From positions 27,050-91,049 of the forward strand of contig NZ_WOEY01000152.1 in assembly GCF_013177695.1 (NCBI RefSeq): a stretch of 64,000 nt of DNA. The letters are read 5' to 3'. Positions 51,461-60,993 of the stretch are shown piece by piece (position 1 is the first letter of the stretch; each line of letters starts with the position of its first letter). Below the pieces are notes generated by a model. That model was given only the letters and a program-made list of their open reading frames with translations, searched no databases and was not told where the DNA came from. Made by a program: the position numbers and the translations under genes. This stretch comes from Paraburkholderia solitsugae (GTDB lineage Bacteria; Pseudomonadota; Gammaproteobacteria; Burkholderiales; Burkholderiaceae).

Positions 51461-52420
51461 ATGCCACAACTGAACGCATCACTCGCGGCGAAGCTGCGCG
51501 ACAACGCACCTTTTCTCGCACTCATCGTGCTGTACGTGTTGATTGAAATCGCGCAGCCGAGCTTCCTGGCGCCGTCGACGCAACTCGGCTTGCTCGCCGA
51601 CAGTTCGACACTGTTCATCATGGCGGCCGGCACAACCTTTGTCGTCTTGCTCGGTAGCATCGACCTGTCTCTGCAATCCGTGGCGTCTCTTGCGAGCGTG
51701 ATCGTGGCGATGCTGCTGCCACGTTACGGAGCGATGGCTGCCGTCGTCGCACTCGCTGCGTCGTTTGGCATCGGTCTGCTTAGCGGGGTGATTCAGACCA
51801 TGCTGCGGATTCCATCCTTCATCGCAACGCTTGCGGTGGGCGGGATTGCGTCGGCGGCTGCGTTGACGCTCTCCGGTACGCGCTCCATCGCCATCAGCGA
51901 CGAAATGCGCAATGCTTCGCTCGGCTGGACCACGGGTTCCTCGTTCGGCGTGCCGCATGAAATCCTGCTTGGCATCGCGGTGTTTGCGTTCTGTCTGTTT
52001 CTGCATCGTTCGACCGTTTTCGGCCGCCACGCTGACGCGATCGGTGCCGGCGAGCCGGCGGCGATTGCTTCGGGCGTTCGCGTGTGGGTGACCAAATGCC
52101 TGGTGTTCGGCACGTCGTCGTTCTTCGCCGGGCTTGCGGGTGTCGTCATGGCCGGTCGGCTGGGCAGCGGTTCGCCCACTTTGGCGGACCAGTTCCTGCT
52201 TCCCGCTATTGCTGCCGTGATCGTCGGCGGAACGGCGTTGACGGGTGGTGCGGGCGGCATCGGCAGGACTCTGGTGGGTGCGCTCCTCGTGTCCGTGGCG
52301 CGCGTGGGCATGACGTTCGTTGGCGTTAGCGTGTTCGCGCAGCAGATCGTGTTCGGACTGATCCTGATCGTCGCTGTGACGGTGGCGTTTGATCGTTCGA
52401 AGGTGCTGGTCATCAAGTGA
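51461..52420 (+). CDS. Sugar ABC transporter permease 2 (RbsC-like)
   Basis: 319 residues, polytopic. VLLGSIDLSLQSVASLASV and IVGGTALTGGAGGIGRTLVG are the RbsC motifs. ATG 51461 follows TGAGGTCAAC just after the ATPase gene. A second permease suggests a heterodimeric membrane unit with the product of 48917-49936. Confidence 0.88.
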   Translation: MPQLNASLAAKLRDNAPFLALIVLYVLIEIAQPSFLAPSTQLGLLADSSTLFIMAAGTTFVVLLGSIDLSLQSVASLASVIVAMLLPRYGAMAAVVALAASFGIGLLSGVIQTMLRIPSFIATLAVGGIASAAALTLSGTRSIAISDEMRNASLGWTTGSSFGVPHEILLGIAVFAFCLFLHRSTVFGRHADAIGAGEPAAIASGVRVWVTKCLVFGTSSFFAGLAGVVMAGRLGSGSPTLADQFLLPAIAAVIVGGTALTGGAGGIGRTLVGALLVSVARVGMTFVGVSVFAQQIVFGLILIVAVTVAFDRSKVLVIK

Positions 52421-52472
52421 GATTTGATCCGGCCTGTTTCGCGCCGGCTTTAGTGGAAGGAAGAGGTTGCAC

Positions 52473-53222
52473 ATGAAAATTCTGGTGACAGTCAAACGAG
52501 TGGTCGACTACAACGTCAAGGTTCGTGTGAAGTCGGATGGAAGCGGCGTCGATATCGCTAATGTGAAGATGTCGATGAATCCGTTCGACGAGATTGCAGT
52601 TGAAGAAGCGGTTCGCCTGAGGGAAGCGGGCGTGGCGACGGAAGTCGTTGCGGTGTCGTGCGGCGTGACGCAATGTCAGGAGACGCTGCGCACGGCGTTG
52701 GCCATTGGTGCGGATCGCGGGATTCTCGTTGAATCGGCCGAAGAATTGCAGCCGCTCGCGGTCGCGAAGATTCTCAAGGCGCTCGTCGACAAGGAGCAGC
52801 CGCAACTGGTGATCCTCGGCAAGCAGGCCATCGACGACGATTCGAATCAGACCGGTCAGATGCTGGCCGCTTTGGCTGGCTTGCCCCAGGCGACGTTCGC
52901 ATCGAAGGTCGTGGTGGCGAACGGCAAAGCTACGGTGTCGCGTGAAGTCGATGGCGGCGCCGAAACGCTCTCACTCAAGCTGCCCGCAGTCGTCACCACC
53001 GACTTGCGTCTGAATGAGCCGCGCTACGTCACGCTGCCGAACATCATGAAGGCGAAAAAGAAGCCTTTGGAGACACTGAAGCCTGCCGATCTCGGCGTCG
53101 ATGTCGCGCCGCGCCTGAAGACGGTGAAAGTCGCCGAGCCGCCGAAGCGCTCCGCCGGCGTGATGGTGCCGGACGTGAAGACGCTGGTCGAGAAACTCAG
53201 GAACGAAGCCAAAGTGCTCTAA
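52473..53222 (+). CDS. etfB: Electron transfer flavoprotein beta subunit
   Basis: 249 residues from ATG 52473 after GGAAGGAAGAGG. MKILVTVKRVVDYNVKVRVK, MSMNPFDEIAVEEAVRLREAG and the AMP-contact segment LGKQAIDDDSNQTGQMLAAL are diagnostic. Partner of EtfA; carries electrons from acyl-CoA dehydrogenase to ETF-quinone oxidoreductase. Its place inside the sugar-like locus points to the acyl-CoA dehydrogenase at 40642. Confidence 0.95.
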   Translation: MKILVTVKRVVDYNVKVRVKSDGSGVDIANVKMSMNPFDEIAVEEAVRLREAGVATEVVAVSCGVTQCQETLRTALAIGADRGILVESAEELQPLAVAKILKALVDKEQPQLVILGKQAIDDDSNQTGQMLAALAGLPQATFASKVVVANGKATVSREVDGGAETLSLKLPAVVTTDLRLNEPRYVTLPNIMKAKKKPLETLKPADLGVDVAPRLKTVKVAEPPKRSAGVMVPDVKTLVEKLRNEAKVL

Positions 53223-53245
53223 GGACAACGCAGGAGACGAACGAA

Positions 53246-54178
53246 ATGACGATTCTGGTAATTGCAGAACACGACAACGCGTCGATCAAGGCAGCAACGC
53301 TGAACACGGCTGCTGCTGCGTCGAAGATCGGCGGCGATGTTCACGTGCTCGTCGCAGGCGCGAACGCGCAGGACGCAGCCAACGCCGCCGCGAAGATCGC
53401 AGGCGTTTCCAAAGTGCTGCTCGCCGACGCGCCGCAACTCGCCGAAGGACTGGCTGAGAATATCGAAGGCACGGTGCTGAATATCGCCAGGGACTATACG
53501 CACATCCTGGCGCCCGCTACCGCCTACGGCAAGAACATCGCGCCGCGCATTGCGGCGCATCTCGACGTCGCGCAGATCAGCGACATCACGGCAGTGGATA
53601 GCGCCGATACATTCGAGCGCCCGATTTACGCTGGCAACGCGATCGCAACGGTGCAATCGAGCGATCCGATCAAGGTCATCACGGTGCGGGCGACGGGCTT
53701 CGATCCCGCGGCGCCCGAAGGCGGCAGCGCATTGATCGAGAAGATCGACGCTGCCACAGACGCGGGCATTTCCGCATTCGTGAGCCGCGAAGTGACGAAG
53801 CTGGACCGGCCGGAACTGACGTCGGCTTCGATCATCGTGTCGGGTGGCCGTGGACTGGGGAACGGCGAGAACTACACAAAGGTGCTCGAGCCACTGGCGG
53901 AAAAACTCGGCGCGGCATTGGGCGCGTCGCGTGCGGCGGTAGACGCGGGCTTCGTTCCGAACGATTATCAGGTTGGCCAGACTGGCAAGATCGTCGCGCC
54001 ACAACTGTACGTGGCAGTCGGCATTTCAGGCGCGATCCAGCATCTGGCCGGCATGAAAGACAGCAAGGTCATCGTTGCGATCAACAAGGACCCGGAAGCA
54101 CCAATCTTCGGCGTTGCAGACTATGGCCTGGCTCAGGATCTGTTCGAAGCCGTACCAGAGTTGACGGCGCTTATCTGA
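53246..54178 (+). CDS. etfA: Electron transfer flavoprotein alpha subunit
   Basis: 310 residues from ATG 53246 after CAGGAGACGAACGAA. The C-terminal FAD domain is complete: SGGRGLGNGENYTKVLEPLA, GASRAAVDAGFVPN, GQTGKIVAPQLYVAVGISGA and AINKDPEAPIF. Co-transcribed with etfB. Confidence 0.95.
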   Translation: MTILVIAEHDNASIKAATLNTAAAASKIGGDVHVLVAGANAQDAANAAAKIAGVSKVLLADAPQLAEGLAENIEGTVLNIARDYTHILAPATAYGKNIAPRIAAHLDVAQISDITAVDSADTFERPIYAGNAIATVQSSDPIKVITVRATGFDPAAPEGGSALIEKIDAATDAGISAFVSREVTKLDRPELTSASIIVSGGRGLGNGENYTKVLEPLAEKLGAALGASRAAVDAGFVPNDYQVGQTGKIVAPQLYVAVGISGAIQHLAGMKDSKVIVAINKDPEAPIFGVADYGLAQDLFEAVPELTALI

Positions 54179-54202
54179 AGTAACCTCGCTGAGGACGTAT
54201 CG

Positions 54203-55207
54203 ATGCGCAAAACCCGAATCGCGATCGTTGGTGCTGGTCTGGCCGCCACGCCTCACGCGCTTGCATTAAACGAGCTGAATGACGAAGTGGAGGTGGTGGC
54301 CATAGTCGGTCGGTCGCCCGAACGGCTGGAGCGCTTCGCCAGTACTTATGGTTTCCCGATCGCCAGGTCGTTCGATGCCGTATTGCAGAATCAGCGTGTC
54401 GATGCCGTTCTGGTGCTGACGCCCCCGCACACGCATCTCGAACTCGTCGAGGGGGCCGCTGCTGCACGCAAGCATGTGCTGCTCGAAAAACCACTCGACA
54501 TATCGATACCTCGCGCGGAACGCGCGGTCGAGGTCTGCCGCAAGGCGGGCGTTCAACTCGGCGTGGTCTTCCAGAACCGCTTTCGCCCTGCTGTCGAGCG
54601 GCTTGCAACGCTCGCGAAGAGCGGCGCATTGGGAGCGATCGCCTATGCAGGGGTCGATCTGCGCTGGTGGCGGCCACAGTCCTACTATGACGAGCCCGGC
54701 CGCGGAACGTATGCGCGCGACGGAGGCGGCGTGCTGATGACGCAGGCCATTCACTCGCTCGACATTCTGATGTGGCTGGCGGGAGAGGTATCAACCGTAG
54801 TCGGCGCAACGGCAACAACCGCTCTGCATTCGATGGAGGCGGAAGACTTCGCGAGCGCCGCACTCACGTTCGAGAGCGGTGCAGCAGGTCACGTACTTGC
54901 GACGACCGCTGCGTATCCGGGCTTTCCTGAGCGGATTGAACTGATCGGCGCAAATGGGACGGCGGTTCTCGAAGGAGGACATCTGCGCACGTTCTTCCAT
55001 GATGGGCGCGTCGATGAATTTCAGGACCCGTCGTCGTCGGGTTTTGGTGCAAAGCCTATGGACTTTTCTCACACGGCCCATCGCGATCTGTTGAAGAACT
55101 TTTTCTCCGCGATTCGCGAGGATCGCAGCCCATTGGTAACCGGCGACGATGCGCTGTGCGTGCAGCGTCTGATCGAACGCATTACCGCACACTCAGGACG
55201 CCGCTAG
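54203..55207 (+). CDS. Gfo/Idh/MocA-family oxidoreductase (second copy)
   Basis: 334 residues. IAIVGAGLAATPHALALN (Rossmann), LLEKPLDISIPRAERAVEVC with the family Lys, RWWRPQSYYDEPGRGTYARD and GGVLMTQAIHSLDILMWL. Only distantly similar to the minus-strand copy at 36489. Its stop (TAG) shares a base with the GTG start of the next gene. Confidence 0.9.
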   Translation: MRKTRIAIVGAGLAATPHALALNELNDEVEVVAIVGRSPERLERFASTYGFPIARSFDAVLQNQRVDAVLVLTPPHTHLELVEGAAAARKHVLLEKPLDISIPRAERAVEVCRKAGVQLGVVFQNRFRPAVERLATLAKSGALGAIAYAGVDLRWWRPQSYYDEPGRGTYARDGGGVLMTQAIHSLDILMWLAGEVSTVVGATATTALHSMEAEDFASAALTFESGAAGHVLATTAAYPGFPERIELIGANGTAVLEGGHLRTFFHDGRVDEFQDPSSSGFGAKPMDFSHTAHRDLLKNFFSAIREDRSPLVTGDDALCVQRLIERITAHSGRR

Positions 55208-56058
55208 TGACGCATATCGACGGAGATACACGGATCGTCGCCATTCTGGGCGACCCCATTGCGCAGGCGAAGTCCCCGCAACTCTTCAACGAACTCTTCG
55301 AGCGGCACGGAGTGAATGCGGCCCTCGTACCGTTTCACGTGCCCGCTACTCATCTCGGGCTCGTCCTCGAAGGGCTGCGTGGCGTCGCCAATCTGGCCGG
55401 TGTGGTCGTCACGGTGCCGCACAAGCTCCCGGCGACCGCTCACGCCGCGCGATTGTCGGAGGCGGCGCAGCAAACGGGTGCGGTCAACTGTCTACGTCGC
55501 GAAGCCGACGGTTCCTGGACAGGCGCGATGTTCGACGGTGAGGGCTTCGTCAAAGGCCTGCTTGTTCGCGCGCGTGTCGTTCGCGGCAAGTCGGCACTCA
55601 TCGTCGGTACAGGCGGCGCTGGTGTGGCGGTCGCGCATGCGCTGGTCGATGCGGGCGTCGCATCGCTCGATCTCTTCGACAGCAACACGGAATCTTTGCA
55701 GCGGCTTGCGCGGGCATTGCGGGCGCGTGGGAGCGGAGTGGCCGTCCGTGAGAGTGCGGCGCGCGCTCAGGCCATGCACGATTTCGTCGTCAACGCGACG
55801 CCGTGCGGCATGCGCCCTGACGATCCACTTCCGATCGACCTCGCTAATGCTGGCTCGCACGCTGTCATCGCCGACCTGATCATGAAGCCCGCGCAAACGC
55901 GCCTGCTGGAAGAAGCGGAAGCCCGAGGGTTGGTTACCCATCCGGGTCGTCACCTGCTCGAAAACTCGGTCGAAGCGATGGCCGCGTTTTTGGGTCTGTT
56001 GCCGTCATCGGGAGAGCAGGGAACCGCTTCCCATCGGGCAGAGAGCGAGTCCCCGTAA
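55207..56058 (+). CDS. Shikimate/quinate dehydrogenase-like (AroE family) protein
   Basis: 283 residues from GTG 55207. NADP Rossmann domain (ALIVGTGGAGVAVAHAL) and substrate domain (GVVVTVPHKLPA with the catalytic Lys, MFDGEGF with an Asp). The SxS shikimate-binding motif of AroE is AKS here, one Ser changed, so the substrate may be a different cyclic polyol. The household aroE is expected elsewhere. Confidence 0.8.
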   Translation: MTHIDGDTRIVAILGDPIAQAKSPQLFNELFERHGVNAALVPFHVPATHLGLVLEGLRGVANLAGVVVTVPHKLPATAHAARLSEAAQQTGAVNCLRREADGSWTGAMFDGEGFVKGLLVRARVVRGKSALIVGTGGAGVAVAHALVDAGVASLDLFDSNTESLQRLARALRARGSGVAVRESAARAQAMHDFVVNATPCGMRPDDPLPIDLANAGSHAVIADLIMKPAQTRLLEEAEARGLVTHPGRHLLENSVEAMAAFLGLLPSSGEQGTASHRAESESP

Positions 56059-56122
56059 GCCACCAGGGACCTCGGGAAAACCCCCTTTGCCTGATCCATC
56101 GACGCGGCATAGTATTGGTTGT

Positions 56123-56144
56123 AAGTAACTATCCGGTGGGTTAC
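56123..56144. promoter_or_regulatory. Operator-like site upstream of the aldo/keto reductase operon
   Basis: TAACTATCCGGTGGGTTA core, 19 of 22 bases identical to 41908-41929. It lies 100 bases before ATG 56244. The recurrence at two promoters 14 kb apart suggests a shared regulator. Confidence 0.55.
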
Positions 56145-56243
56145 GTAATAGATTCACGGATAACAGACTTTCCTTTGCAACTTGGTTGCATGGCACCAGA
56201 GACCAAGCGCCAAAGCGGCAATTCTGGTCGACAGGAGACAACG

Positions 56244-57260
56244 ATGAATCCAGCAGAAAAGCGCAAATGGCCGCGCTCGGGACTTGAAACGACGCTGATG
56301 GGCTTCGGCGCGGCGCCGATCGGCAATATCTTCCGGCCAATCACGGAAGAAGATTCCGCCGCCTTGATCAAGGCCGCGTGGGACGCCGGTGTGCGCTATT
56401 TCGACACCGCTCCCATGTACGGCCACGGCCTGAGCGAGGCGCGCTGCGGGCAGGGCTTGCGCTGGTATCCGCGCGACCAATACGTGCTGTCGACAAAGGT
56501 GGGACGGCTTCTCAAGCCCCGCAAGCGCTCGGAAATCGACTTCACGCCGTGGGTTGACGGCCTGCCGTTCGAAATGAAGTTCGACTACAGCTACGACGGC
56601 GCCATGCGGTCGATCGAGGACAGCTTGCAGCGACTGGCGTTGGAGCACATCGACATCGCGCTGATCCACGACGTCGATGGCTATACGCATGGAGACAGGC
56701 AGCCGGAAATGTTCGAGGCGGCCATGTCGGGTGCGGCAAAGGCGCTGCTGAAGCTGCGCGACGAAGGCGTTGTGAAGGCGGTGGGCGTGGGCGTGAACGA
56801 ATGGCAGGTTGCGCATGATGCCATCAAACGCAACGACTTCGACTGTCTGTTGCTCGCTGGGCGCTACACGTTGCTTGAGCAGGACGCGCTCGACGGCTTC
56901 CTGCCCCTGTGTGAGGAGAGGCAGGTGTCGGTCATCCTTGGTGGTGGCTACAACAGCGGCATCCTCGCGACGGGCGCGGTTCCCGGCGCGAAATACAACT
57001 ATTCGGCCGCGCCCGATGCGGTTCTCGAACGGGTACGCAAGATCGAGCAGGTGTGTCGGGAATACTCGGTGCCGTTGAAAGCGGCGGCGCTGCAGTTCGT
57101 CCTCGCCCATCCGGCAGTTCCCACCAATATTCCCGGCGTGCGCACGGTCGCTCAACTGGAAGACAACCTGCAAACGTTCCGGGCACAGATCTCGTCCGCA
57201 TTCTGGGACGAACTGAAGCGTCGTGAGCTGATCCGGCAGGACGCGCCCACTCCTCAATAA
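56244..57260 (+). CDS. Aldo/keto reductase (L-fucose/D-threo-aldose dehydrogenase-like)
   Basis: 338 residues from ATG 56244 after ACAGGAGACAACG. TIM-barrel AKR with active-site Asp and Tyr in YFDTAPMYGHGLSEA, Lys in VLSTKVGRLLKP, His in IALIHDVDG. Resembles the L-fucose dehydrogenase/pyridoxal-type group that oxidises free aldoses at C1 to lactones. The next gene is a zinc alcohol dehydrogenase. Confidence 0.85.
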   Translation: MNPAEKRKWPRSGLETTLMGFGAAPIGNIFRPITEEDSAALIKAAWDAGVRYFDTAPMYGHGLSEARCGQGLRWYPRDQYVLSTKVGRLLKPRKRSEIDFTPWVDGLPFEMKFDYSYDGAMRSIEDSLQRLALEHIDIALIHDVDGYTHGDRQPEMFEAAMSGAAKALLKLRDEGVVKAVGVGVNEWQVAHDAIKRNDFDCLLLAGRYTLLEQDALDGFLPLCEERQVSVILGGGYNSGILATGAVPGAKYNYSAAPDAVLERVRKIEQVCREYSVPLKAAALQFVLAHPAVPTNIPGVRTVAQLEDNLQTFRAQISSAFWDELKRRELIRQDAPTPQ

Positions 57261-57388
57261 CGGTTCGTCGCTAACCCGCAATCGGGTAACAGAGAACGAC
57301 ACGCGGGCCCTGTGCCCGCTTCCTCCACCGCGCAATTGCGTGGCGGATGGGGCAGGTCGTGCCCGCGTTTCGATGTCAGGGAGAAGTC

Positions 57389-58411
57389 ATGAAAGCTGCT
57401 GTACTTGTTGCTCCGATGCAGTTCGAGTTGCGCGATGTGCCGGTTCCTGAGTGCGGCGCGTCCGATGTGCTCATCAAGGTCGAACGTTGCGGGATTTGCG
57501 GAACCGATTTGCACATCTATCACGGCAACTACTCGAGCGACCGCCTGCCGTTGATTCCGGGACACGAGTTCTCCGGGACGATCGCCGAAGTGGGCCCGGC
57601 CGTAAAAGGGCTGAAGGTCGGTCAGGCGGTCACCGCCGATATCAACCTTGGCTGCCGCAGTTGCTTCTTTTGCCGCAAGAACGAGATTCTCAATTGCACG
57701 CAGATGGTTCAACTCGGCATCCATGTGAACGGTGGCATGGCCGAGTATGTGCGCGTGCCCGCGTATGCGGTCGTCCCGCTGCCCGCGGCGATGCCCGTTG
57801 AGGAAGGCGCGATGGTCGAGCCTCTCTCGTGCATCGTGCGAGCGTTTCGCAAAGGTCATCTGCGGCTCGGCGAGAGCGTGCTGGTGATCGGTGCGGGCCC
57901 AATCGGCCAGATGCATATGCAGCTCGCCGTCCGTGCGGGCGCGGCACCCGTCATTGTCGTCGAGCCGAACGAGCAGCGGGCGCGACTCGCAAAAGAACTG
58001 GGCGCGGATCTGGTCGTGACCGACCCCGCTCGGCTCGAGGCCACCGTGCGCGGCGCAACCGATGGACGCGGCGTCGACGTCGCCATTGAAAGCGTCGGTT
58101 CCACCGACCTGTACGAACAGGCATTCACGCTGATCCGTCCCGGCGGCCGCGTGATTGCGTTCGGCCTCGCGAAGCCGGGTCATACGTTCAGGATCTCCGC
58201 GCTCGACTTCGTGCTGCGCGAGCAGGGTGTGCAAGGCAGTGTTGCCGGCATGGGCGATGACATGCACGAGGCCGCGACCCTGCTCGGTTACCGGCGCGTG
58301 AACGTTGCGCCGTTCCTCACCACGATCTATCGGCTCGATGACGTTCAGGCTGCGTTCAAGCGCCTCGCTGAAGACAGGAACGTATTGAAGATCCAGTTAC
58401 AGGTCGCGTGA
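57389..58411 (+). CDS. Zinc-dependent polyol/threonine-type dehydrogenase
   Basis: 340 residues, medium-chain dehydrogenase. Catalytic zinc ligands in ERCGICGTDLHIYHG and GHEF, four structural cysteines in NLGCRSCFFCRKNEILNC, NAD motif VIGAGPIGQMHMQLA. Sorbitol/threonine dehydrogenase branch. ATG 57389 follows AGGGAGAAGTC. Likely oxidises a polyol OH; product uptake genes follow. Confidence 0.9.
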   Translation: MKAAVLVAPMQFELRDVPVPECGASDVLIKVERCGICGTDLHIYHGNYSSDRLPLIPGHEFSGTIAEVGPAVKGLKVGQAVTADINLGCRSCFFCRKNEILNCTQMVQLGIHVNGGMAEYVRVPAYAVVPLPAAMPVEEGAMVEPLSCIVRAFRKGHLRLGESVLVIGAGPIGQMHMQLAVRAGAAPVIVVEPNEQRARLAKELGADLVVTDPARLEATVRGATDGRGVDVAIESVGSTDLYEQAFTLIRPGGRVIAFGLAKPGHTFRISALDFVLREQGVQGSVAGMGDDMHEAATLLGYRRVNVAPFLTTIYRLDDVQAAFKRLAEDRNVLKIQLQVA

Positions 58412-58482
58412 ATTGCCCGGGCCGTCGCAGCGGTTCGAAGTCATGTCAACACGGTGTCGTATCGTTCAGCAGAGGCAGTCCC

Positions 58483-59970
58483 ATGAACGCTCTGGAAGTG
58501 AAGGGAATCAGCAAGACGTACCCCGGTGTACGGGCTCTGGATCGCATTGAGTTTTCATGCAGCCGTGGCTCCGTGCACGCGCTGGTTGGAGAAAACGGCG
58601 CGGGCAAGTCAACGCTGATCAAGATTCTGAGCGGCGCCACTGCACCCGATGAAGGCGAGCTGTTACTCGACGGCAAATCCTACTCACCGACATCGCCGAG
58701 CGAAGCAGTGACGGTGGGCGTATCGACGATCTATCAGGAGTTCAACCTGATCCCCGGCTTGAGTGTTGCCGAGAATATTTTTCTGGGCCGTGAACGGATC
58801 AGTCGTGGCTTGCTCGATGCCGCATCCATGCGCAGCGAAGCCAAGGTGCTGCTTGCGCGTATCGGCGCACCTATCGACGTGAGAAGGCGTGTCAGCACGC
58901 TTTCGGTAGCCGAACAGCAACTCGTCGAAATCGCGAAGGCGCTCGCCGTCTCAGCGCGCGTGCTGATCATGGATGAGCCGTCGGCGACGCTCTCCGATCA
59001 TGAGATGACCCTGCTCTATAACGTCGTGCGAACCCTGTCGCGCGATGGAGTGACGATTCTCTATGTGTCGCACCGGATGGATGAGATCTTCGACCTTTGC
59101 GACACCTGCACGATCATGAAAGACGGTCGCTCGGTCTGCACGCGCAAGGTGGCGGACCTCGATCGCGCGTCGCTGATACGGCTCATGGTGGGCCGCGAAG
59201 TCGATACACGCTTTCCTGATCGGCGCGACCGCGGGGACAAACCCGCCGCCGAGATCGTGCTGGATGTAAAGGCCTTGCGACTCGCGGAACGCGTAAAAGA
59301 CGTCACCTTTAGCTTACATGCCGGCGAGATTGTGGGCCTTGCGGGACTGGTGGGTGCGGGTCGCACGGAAGTGGCCCGCGCGATCTTCGGACTCGACGAC
59401 ATCGCGTCGGGCGAAATATCGCTGCGAGGGCGTGCACATCGCCCGAAGACGCCCGCCGAGGCGATCGAATCAGGCGTCGCACTGGTGCCGGAGGACCGCA
59501 AGGCTCAAGGGCTGGTGCTCGGCCTCGGCATTCGCGAGAACGCGATGCTTCCCACACTCAAGAGCGTTTGTCGTCTTGGCTTCATTAACCGCCGCCGCGA
59601 ACAGTCACGAGTAGCGTCGGTGTGTCAGCGACTCGCAGTGTCGGCATCGAGCGCGGAAGTGCCCGTCGGAACTTTGTCGGGTGGCAATCAGCAGAAGGTC
59701 GTGTTCGGCAAATGGATTGCCCACGACTACACACTGCTGATTCTCGACGAACCGACGCGGGGCGTCGATGTCGGCGCGAAGGTCGAGTTCTACAGGTTGA
59801 TTGACGAGATTGCCCGCTCTGGCAAGGCGGTTCTGTTGATCTCCTCGGAAATGCCTGAACTCCTGGGCATGGCGGACCGCATCGTCGCACTGCGTGATGG
59901 CGTAGTGACGGGAGAAGCGTCCGCTCATGGCGCAACAGAAGAGTCGGTCCTTCAAATGATAGCGAGGTGA
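58483..59970 (+). CDS. Sugar ABC transporter ATP-binding protein (second system)
   Basis: 495 residues from ATG 58483 after CAGAGGCAGTCCC. Walker A GENGAGKST, first signature LSVAEQQLVEIAKAL, second LSGGNQQKVVFGKW with intact Walker B LLILDEPTRGVDVGAK. RbsA/XylG family. The gene order is ATPase, permease, binding protein, the reverse of the first importer. Confidence 0.9.
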   Translation: MNALEVKGISKTYPGVRALDRIEFSCSRGSVHALVGENGAGKSTLIKILSGATAPDEGELLLDGKSYSPTSPSEAVTVGVSTIYQEFNLIPGLSVAENIFLGRERISRGLLDAASMRSEAKVLLARIGAPIDVRRRVSTLSVAEQQLVEIAKALAVSARVLIMDEPSATLSDHEMTLLYNVVRTLSRDGVTILYVSHRMDEIFDLCDTCTIMKDGRSVCTRKVADLDRASLIRLMVGREVDTRFPDRRDRGDKPAAEIVLDVKALRLAERVKDVTFSLHAGEIVGLAGLVGAGRTEVARAIFGLDDIASGEISLRGRAHRPKTPAEAIESGVALVPEDRKAQGLVLGLGIRENAMLPTLKSVCRLGFINRRREQSRVASVCQRLAVSASSAEVPVGTLSGGNQQKVVFGKWIAHDYTLLILDEPTRGVDVGAKVEFYRLIDEIARSGKAVLLISSEMPELLGMADRIVALRDGVVTGEASAHGATEESVLQMIAR

Positions 59971-59973
59971 ATC

Positions 59974-60966
59974 ATGGCATTCGCAGAACCTATGTCGGGC
60001 ACTGCTTCGAGCGGACGATTTTCACGCGGCGCGTACCGGCGCATTGAACTCATCCAGCGCTTCGGCATTCTCGCCATCTTCATGCTGCTTTGCGTGACGG
60101 CGGCAGTGTCATCGCCTTACTTTCTCACGGCCGAGAACCTGTTGAATGTCGTGCGCCAGGTGTCGGTGGTGGGACTGACATCGCTGGGCATGACGTTCGT
60201 GATACTGACGGCGGGCATCGATCTTTCCGTCGGATCGATTCTCGCGCTTACGACGCTCGCCATTGCGGGTCTCAAGCCATATGGGCCGGTGGCATCACTC
60301 GCAGGCGGACTCGCAATCGCGCTGATTTGCGGATGGGCCAACGGCATCATCACGACCAAAGGCCGTATCCAGCCGTTCATCGTCACGCTCGGCATGATGA
60401 CGGCGCTTGTCGGAGTCGGTCTCGCTTATTCGGATGGTCAGCCCGTCATTGGTGTTCCGGCGTCGCTTGCATGGATTGGACGCGGACGCCTCGCAGGCGT
60501 ACCCGTTCAGGCGCTGCTTTTCATCGTCATGGCGGTGGCATCGGCGGTGATCCTGAGAATGACACGCTACGGAAGGCATGTGTATGCCGTGGGCGGCAAC
60601 GCGGAAGCCGCGCGGCTGTCGGGCGTCCCCGTCGACAGGATTCGCGTGATTGCCTACTGCCTTTCCGGGTTGTTCGCAGGGCTCGGTGGTCTCGTGATGT
60701 CGACGCAACTGAACATCGGTGAAGCGAACCTCGGAAAGGGGCTTGAACTCGATGCGATTGCCGCTGTGGTGGTCGGTGGTACGAGTCTGTCGGGTGGCGC
60801 TGGTGGCATCGGAGGCACGATTGTTGGTGTCCTGCTGATCGGCGTGCTGAACAACCTTCTCAATCTGCTCAACATCCCTGCCTATACGCAGTTGATCGTC
60901 AAGGGCGCAATTATTGTCGGCGCGGTGTTGATCCACGCGCAACTCAGTCGTTCAAAGGGCCGATAG
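59974..60966 (+). CDS. Sugar ABC transporter permease (second system)
   Basis: 330 residues, three bases after the ATPase stop. ILTAGIDLSVGSILALTTLA and VVVGGTSLSGGAGGIGGTIV are the RbsC motifs; eight to ten membrane helices. A single permease, so a homodimer is expected. Confidence 0.9.
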   Translation: MAFAEPMSGTASSGRFSRGAYRRIELIQRFGILAIFMLLCVTAAVSSPYFLTAENLLNVVRQVSVVGLTSLGMTFVILTAGIDLSVGSILALTTLAIAGLKPYGPVASLAGGLAIALICGWANGIITTKGRIQPFIVTLGMMTALVGVGLAYSDGQPVIGVPASLAWIGRGRLAGVPVQALLFIVMAVASAVILRMTRYGRHVYAVGGNAEAARLSGVPVDRIRVIAYCLSGLFAGLGGLVMSTQLNIGEANLGKGLELDAIAAVVVGGTSLSGGAGGIGGTIVGVLLIGVLNNLLNLLNIPAYTQLIVKGAIIVGAVLIHAQLSRSKGR

Positions 60967-60993
60967 ACCGGTCGCAAATCCAAGGAGACAACC

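Noticed and set aside
49960..51660. 566-codon open frame on the minus strand
   Set aside because: Opposite the ABC ATPase with complete Walker and signature motifs; no family features.
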